Part shown: positions 58,488 through 64,000 of the stretch, piece by piece | Layout: each line of letters begins with the position of its first letter | Position numbering within the stretch: position 1 is the stretch's first letter | DNA from: Acanthochromis polyacanthus | Taxonomy: Eukaryota; Chordata; Actinopteri; Pomacentridae | Assembly: GCF_021347895.1 (NCBI RefSeq) | Contig: NC_067125.1 | Location: forward strand, 4,668,268-4,732,267 | DNA length: 64,000 bases | Reading direction: 5' to 3' | Translations under genes and position numbers: made by a program | Notes under the pieces: generated by a model | Databases searched by the model: none | What the model was told of the DNA's origin: nothing | What the model saw: only the letters and a program-made list of their open reading frames with translations

Positions 58488-58871
58488 ATGAAGCATGGTG
58501 GTGGCAGCATCATGATGTGAAACATGGTGGTGGCAGCATTATGATTTGAAGCATGGTGGTGGCAGCATCATGACGTGAAGCACGGTGGTGGCAGCATCAT
58601 GACGTGAAGCACGGTGGTGGCATCATCATGACGTGAAGCACGGTGGTGGCATCATCATGACGTGAAGCACGGTGGTGGCATCATCATGACGTGAAGCACG
58701 GTGGTGGCATCATCATGACGTGAAGCACGGTGGTGGCATCATCATGACGTGAAGCACGGTGGTGGCATCATCATGACGTGAAGCACGGTGGTGGCAGCAT
58801 CATGACGTGAAGCACGGTGGTGGCAGCATCATGATTAAAGCATGGTGGTGGCAGCATCATGACGTGAAGCT
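58488..58871. repeat. 29-bp Tc1-derived satellite, about 13 units
   Basis: GTGAAGCACGGTGGTGGCATCATCATGAC repeated, with a homogeneous middle block (58605-58790) using the CATCATCAT variant and outer units using CAGCATCAT. The edges are single degenerate units (ATGATTTGAAGC; ATGATTAAAGC). Confidence 0.9.
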
Positions 58872-59739
58872 GCTTCATCAAATTAAACTGACCATGATTC
58901 AGTGTTTAACGCAATAAAAGAGAATATTTTTTATAGACACTTTAAAAACGGAGGTTGTGGAACAGTGAGTGTTAAAGTCGTATTTGTAGCTTTAATGTTG
59001 CTATGCTAGCAAATATCTTGGGTCCGTTTATAGTCCGTGAAGATCCCAGTTTGACCTGCAGAAGATTGTAAAAGCTCCCGTAATGTGTGTTCCTGACAGA
59101 GAGGAAATACATTCATGATGAACAGAAAGAATATCGGCTGTCGGGAGGTAATTACTGGATGGAATTAAATTGAGTAGCTGTCAATATCCAGACTATAATA
59201 GTAGGATTATAGGAGAAGGGATTATCATGTAAACCATTTTAGAAACAAAGGAAATAAATCATGTTTTCAGTTATCTGTCACAGCATTTAGAATACTTCAT
59301 CACTAGTTAGAAATATAAGAATATAATTCCAAAAACAGGCCTCCATCTTTATCTTATTTTCTCTTCCTGGAATCACTTTCTCTGCCTGTTTCTGTTTCAT
59401 ATTTTCTCTCCTTCCTGACATTATTTTTCTCTGCTTCGTCGCTCTCAGGCCAACATCCATCTCCCTCATTTGCTCTCTCTCTTCCTCATTTTATTCCTCT
59501 CCCCGGAGGGAAGTTTCATGCTGTGTTCTCACCTCCGTTCTTACAGAAACACAGAACACCCTCCAGATTTTAAATATGGCCACTCAAGTGTGTTGGTTTG
59601 TCCTCTGCTTGCCCCCTCTGCCTCCTGTATGAACATTAATATCCAACATTACAGTAAAAAGAAACAGTAGTCAATATATTGATCTGTGAAATAGCAAGAA
59701 AATTTGCTTTTTCAATCGAAAATAAAAAAAAACTTTGTC

Positions 59740-60683
59740 AATAGCAGCATGATAATATAAAGCATGGTGGAGGCAGCACCAAGACGTGAAGCATGGCGGT
59801 GGCAGGACCATGACAGGAAGCATGGTGGTGGCAGCATCATGATGTGAAGCATGGTGGTGGCAGCATCATGATGTGAAGCACGGTGGTGGCAGCATCATGA
59901 TGTGAAGCACGGTGGTGGCAGCATCATGATGTGAAGCACGGTGGTGGCAGCATCATGGTGTGAAGCACGGTGGTGGCAGCATCATGGTGTGAAGCACGGT
60001 GGTGGCAGCATCATGACGTGAAGCACGGTGGTGGCAGCATCATGACGTGAAGCACGGCGGTGGCAGTATTATAATATGAAGCATGGCGGGGGCAGTATCA
60101 TGACGTGAAGCATGGTGGTGGCAGTATCATGACGTGAAGCACGGCGGTGGCAGTATTATAATATGAAGTACGGCGGTGGCAGCATCATGACGTGAAGCAC
60201 GGTGGTGGCAGCATCATGACGTGAAGCACAGTGGTGGCAGCATCATGATGTGGAGCACGACGGAGGCAGCATCATGACGTGAAGCACGACGGAGGCAGCA
60301 TCATGACGTGAAGCACGGTGGTGGCAGCATCATGACGTGAAGCACAGTGGTGGCAGCATCATGACGTGAAGCACGACGGAGGCAGCATCATGACGTGAAG
60401 CACGACGGAGGCAGCATCATGACGTGAAGCACGACGGAGGCAGCATCATGATGTGAAGCACGACGGAGGCAGCATCATGACGTGAAGCACGGTGGTGGCA
60501 GTATTATAATATGAAGCACGGTGGTGGCAGCATCATGACGTGAAGCACGACGGAGGCAGCATCATGACGTGAAGCACGGCGGAGGCAGCATCATGACGTG
60601 AAGCACGACAGAGGCAGCATCATGACGTGAAGCACAGTGGTGGCAGCATCATGACGTGAAGCACGGTGGAGGCAACATCATTA
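59740..60683. repeat. 29-bp Tc1-derived satellite, about 32 units (largest array)
   Basis: Same 29-bp unit. Variant classes are interleaved: GGTGGTGGCAGCATCATGAC, GACGGAGGCAGCATCATGAC and GGCGGTGGCAGTATTATAAT. The repeated order of variants shows higher-order duplications: the GACGGAGGC class clusters at 60248-60470 and again at 60545-60620. 29 is not a multiple of three, so no frame is maintained. Confidence 0.92.
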
Positions 60684-61804
60684 TTCAACATTACAGTAAT
60701 ACAGCAATAGTAGTAAATATATTTAAATGTGGTGTAGCAAGAAAAGTCTCTTTTTCTGATAATAATGGAATAAACTTTGTCACTATTGTCTCTTTTTCTA
60801 CTTTTGAACCAACAAACCCACTGCTTTCTCATTTATAATCTATTTTCTCACGTCTAATGCAGCAAACAGTGATGTAAATCCGTCATTACATAACGAATCT
60901 TTGGCTGCAGCTTTAATTTACTCCACAGATTTAAACCTCTTCCACTAAATAATCAGCTGCATGTTTCACACGACATCCATACGTGAAATTTAATATTTAC
61001 GGCGTTAGAATCGAACATATTTTCTCCGTCAGACGTCGAACACAGTAAGTCTCACATTGGTCTGCCAGCAGCATCAACACAGTTTGTGGTAAATGTGTGT
61101 TTTCAGCCTCAGAGGAGACGACAGCCGGTCGGAGGCTGAAACAAAGCTGGTTCAGGAGCAACACATCGGATTTCCAGCCCGTCCACGCATCAGCCTGACT
61201 TAAACAGACAAAGCTAATTTGGAGCTAATCTGTAATAATGTTACAGCGGTAATGAAGCTAAATGTGGCTGTAAATAGATTCAACGGTGCTTCATAGTCAA
61301 TAATAAACCTGCTACTAGTGGCAGTAATTTATCATGTTCATCAATCTCAGAGGGATTTTGTTGAATTACTGCAAACAATTATTGATGCGTCCTAGTTGTT
61401 TTTCTGATTATTTTATTAGTCTGAAGTCAGAAAATAATATAAATTATGCATCATATCTTCAACAGTTCAAAACCTAAAAACTGCAGCGAAATCCTACGAT
61501 CAAATTGAAACTTAAGTAGGATGTTTTTGCTTATACACGCACCCAAATGATAAATTTTTTATTTTATGGATTGATATACTGACTGCTTGATTAATGCCCC
61601 AGCAGTTTTTATTCTTAAGAAAATATCCTCATCATGATTCTAATCTCTAACAAAACACCAGCCGCACTCAAAACAAAACATCTATGCATAAAAACAAGAC
61701 AAAATCCCACAATGTGCACAACTCTGCACTAAATACATGATATTAAGATGAACAACGTGGATAAAGTGTTGCCAAATAATGGAAGAAAGAAGCTGGTTAT
61801 GTAA

Positions 61805-61906
61805 TTTGGTGGTGGTAGCATCATGACGTGAAGCATGGTGGTGGTAACATCATGACATGAAGCATGGTGGTGGTAGCATCATGACGTGAAGCATGGTGGT
61901 GGTAGT
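61805..61906. repeat. 29-bp Tc1-derived satellite, about 3.5 units
   Basis: Units with GGTGGTGGTAGCATCATGAC. The array runs straight into the left end of the Tigger-like element at about 61913. Confidence 0.85.
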
Positions 61907-62102
61907 ATGGCGGCCGAACTACTCGGTTTACGATGTCTTTGACCGACAGCCTTTTGTCGTTACGTGTAACTAGTTGCCGAGCGGAGTGAATGAATACGTC
62001 GTCATGCGGCGCTATAAGACGTCTTTGTTTACACTCTCCAGTTGTACGCCACCTTGGACTGTGCTACATTTGCTAACTTTTTGGTCTTCATTATGACTCC
62101 CA

Positions 62103-62735
62103 GGCTGCACAGTGGTATAGTGGTTTGCACTGTCTCCTTGCAGCAAGAAGATCCCCGGTTCAAATCCCGGCCTGGGCCTGGGATCTTTCTGCATGGAGTT
62201 TGCATGTTCTCCCTGTGCATGCATGGGTTTTCTCCGGGTACTCCGGCTTCCTCCCACAGTCCAAAAATATGCTGAGGTTAATTGATCACTCTAAATTGTC
62301 CATAGGTGTGAATGTGAGTGTGATTGTTTGTCTGTATATGAAGAGTTTATTTGCAAAAACAGGTAACTCGGTTTTATAAATTTTCAGAAAACTCATTTTT
62401 TTATTGTTTACTTGAGATAACAACGCTAATAATTTCTTTTTTCTCTATTTTGTCATGTATTTTCTACTGCATGAAATCCACTCAACTTCAGTTTGATTGA
62501 TATTATCTCAAGTAAATAATAAAAAAAAGTTTTCTGAAAATTTATCAAAACGGATCTGTTTTTGCAAATGAACTCTTCATATATAGCCCTGTGATAGATT
62601 GGTGACCTGTCCAGGGTGTCCCCTGCCTTCACCCGAGTCAGCTGGGATAGACTCCAGCACCCCCCATGACCCTAGTGAGGATAAAGCGGTGTATAGAGGA
62701 TGGATGGATGGATGGATGGATGGATGGATGGATTG
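62103..62735 (+). mobile_element. tRNA-derived SINE with (GATG)n tail
   Basis: The head has a Pol III A-box-like TGGTATAGTGG (62112-62122) and an exact B box GGTTCAAATCC (62157-62167). The body (GGGTTTTCTCCGGGTACTCC; GACCTGTCCAGGGTGTCCCC; AGCTGGGATAGACTCCAGC) is the widespread fish SINE text with an L2-like 3' end, finishing in (GGAT)n at 62697-62734. Target-site duplication TGACTCCCA is at 62094-62102 and 62736-62744. A MITE interrupts it at 62339-62579. Confidence 0.8.
62339..62579. mobile_element. 241-bp MITE inside the SINE
   Basis: Ends TGAAGAGTTTATTTGCAAAA and the rc partner TTTTGCAAATGAACTCTTCA give about 24-bp inverted repeats. TATA flanks both sides (62335-62338 and 62580-62583). 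Inner parts (TTTACTTGAGATAA / TTATCTCAAGTAAA) also pair, so the whole element folds into a long hairpin. Confidence 0.8.
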
Positions 62736-62959
62736 TGACTCCCAAGCGTGATCAAGTAGATCAAGTTGTAAAAACAGTGCAACATATTCAGTTATTTTCT
62801 TGTAAAATGACTTTTGTATGCATGAAAGTCGTTGGGATTCATGACTTTTCCAAAGAACTGAACGATATCGTGATGCACGTAACGGCTTTGTTTACGCCAG
62901 AGTTCCGACTTTCAGCGAATATCGACTCTGATGTAAGTGGGGGACCCACTGTACACTGA

Positions 62960-63459
62960 ATACTCTCCATTTGTTAAATCATTTCAGTCCAGGGGCCACA
63001 TACAGGACCAGTAAAATCAGAGCATAATAACCTATAGAACTCCAAATGTTCTCCTTTGTTTTACTGAAAAAAAAACGCGTTCTGAAAACTGAAGTTTCTT
63101 GAGAAAAATAAGTGAATTTTCAACAACATTATGTCTCAGTTTATCATTCATAGATCAGTTTGTCTACAAAGTCACAAAACTTATTTACTTTATGATCAAA
63201 ACAGCCTGTCAAGATGTAGATGTTATTTTAAATTTATAGTTTTATGAATTAGAATTCGCAGTCAGTGTCTTCTGTGTAAATTTTACACTTTGTGAAGTCG
63301 TCCCACAGGCCAGATTGGACCCTCTGGAGTGCCGGTTTTGGTCCACGGGCCGCATGTTTGACACCCTGACGTTAAACTGTCAGATCAGATCAAAGCTGCA
63401 GCTTAGTGGCCGAATGTTCTGATGATTAGCAACAGATAAAACCACTAACACTGGCCAGC

Positions 63460-63496
<37 letters not shown>

Positions 63497-63506
63497 CTGT
63501 TTCAGC

Positions 63507-63538
<32 letters not shown>

Positions 63539-64000
63539 GGTGTCAACATGTCGCATTAAGCTGCGATAATGAGAGTTTAGAAACACCTTGAAGAGAACTA
63601 ATCTGGAATCAGTGTGTGTGTGTTTGTGTGTACTTTCTCACTGAGGTGTTAATGTGTGGACAGCTGCTGCAGGTTTACACTCACCTCCTGTTTGTTGTGT
63701 TTGGACTCCATCTGTTTCAGACGCAGAAAAAAGCAACAGAAGCTGCTTCCTGACTAACAATGATATATTTTATATTTAATTATGATTATAAAACGCTTCT
63801 GTAAATAGAAATGTTTTCACACGTATGAATTTCACATCTTTTTGTGAAGTTTTGGTCTCACTTCCACTGAGGTGTTTAATGAAGTTCAGACTCTGAACAT
63901 TATTTTTGAAAACCTGTTTTCACTTATCACAGATGAGCTTAGTAAACGTCTTTGTTATAGAATCATTTGAAAATATTGCATTAGCTTCGGTTGACAGTAA
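62960..64000. other. intergenic, no gene seen
   Basis: Contains a dispersed-repeat-like phrase (AGATTGGACCCTCTGGAGTG then CGGGCCGCATGTTTGACACC, 63310-63365, common in fish genomes near hAT-type elements) and the TG/CA palindrome. No coding exon is recognised. Confidence 0.45.
63458..63534. repeat. (TG)n-(CA)n perfect palindrome
   Basis: A TG run of about 17 repeats, then GTGTGGCTG-TTT-CAGCCACAC, then a CA run of about 14 repeats. The arms are perfectly complementary around a 3-base loop, making a stem of roughly 35 bp. Such a structure can extrude as a cruciform. Confidence 0.9.

Larger units (their letters stand above)
61913..62951 (+). mobile_element. Tigger-like element (third copy), host of a nested SINE
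   Basis: Left CTCGGTTTACGATGTCTTTG; right GTAAGTGGGGGACCCACTG followed by TA. Sequence 62040-62100 (TGCTACATTTGCTAACTTTT) and 62740-62760 (CCCAAGCGTGATCAAGTAGA) corresponds to the copy at 9649, with the SINE between. Downstream frames resemble transposase remnants (ATTCAGTTATTTTCTTGTAA onward) but are not intact. Confidence 0.65.

Noticed and set aside
59740..60683. CRISPR-like look of regularly spaced ~29-bp repeats
   Set aside because: Units are directly tandem with no unique spacers, and the host is a vertebrate.
62112..62170. tRNA gene suggested by A and B boxes
   Set aside because: The head continues into a SINE body with a (GATG)n tail and target duplications; no complete cloverleaf with acceptor stem is visible.

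Overview
This is a eukaryotic, vertebrate window and almost certainly a ray-finned (teleost) fish. It holds intron-containing genes with GT-AG splice sites, sparse coding sequence in AT-rich DNA, and a repeat load typical of fishes: Tc1-like, Tigger-like and piggyBac-like elements, LINE 3' ends, a tRNA-headed SINE and many minisatellites. The gene models were assembled by eye from splice sites, reading phase and protein-family recognition. No alignment or database search was run.

Layout. (1) 440-17162, plus strand: most of an LRCH-family gene (leucine-rich repeats plus calponin-homology domain, best guess lrch4). Its first exons lie upstream of the window. It ends in two alternative terminal exons. 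The near one (11309-11512) adds a transmembrane tail. The far one (17004-17162) replaces the tail with a soluble C-terminus. (2) 17163-25800: no genes, with TTAGC-rich degenerate repeats, LINE and DNA-transposon debris, and a 5S rRNA-derived repeat interrupted by a zinc-finger gene fragment. (3) 25813-27261, minus strand: an intronless, intact TRIM E3 ligase of 482 residues (RING, B-box, coiled coil, PRY-SPRY). It is bracketed by two copies of the 5S-derived repeat. One copy carries a 5'-truncated L1-type LINE with a 16-bp target-site duplication. (4) 30945-37860, plus strand: complete clns1a (pICln) in seven exons, with a large 33-bp minisatellite in intron 1 and a stop codon split by the last intron. 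(5) 39417-42111, minus strand: complete three-exon aqp11 of 271 residues, convergent with clns1a. The clns1a-aqp11 neighbourhood is also found in mammals. (6) 42112-64000: no confident coding gene. A CpG-rich patch near 48.8-49.2 kb may be the promoter and first exon of a gene running rightward. The rest holds microsatellites, minisatellites, Tc1 remnants, arrays of a 29-bp repeat that looks derived from Tc1 transposase coding sequence, and a three-level nest of elements (MITE inside SINE inside Tigger-like element).

The genes do not form a pathway: LRCH4 is a cytoskeleton or membrane-linked scaffold, TRIM an immune-type ubiquitin ligase, pICln an Sm-protein assembly chaperone and AQP11 an intracellular aquaporin. 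The most unusual material is the tandem alternative ends of the LRCH gene, the 5S-ended inverted element around the TRIM gene, and the amplified Tc1-derived 29-bp satellite.
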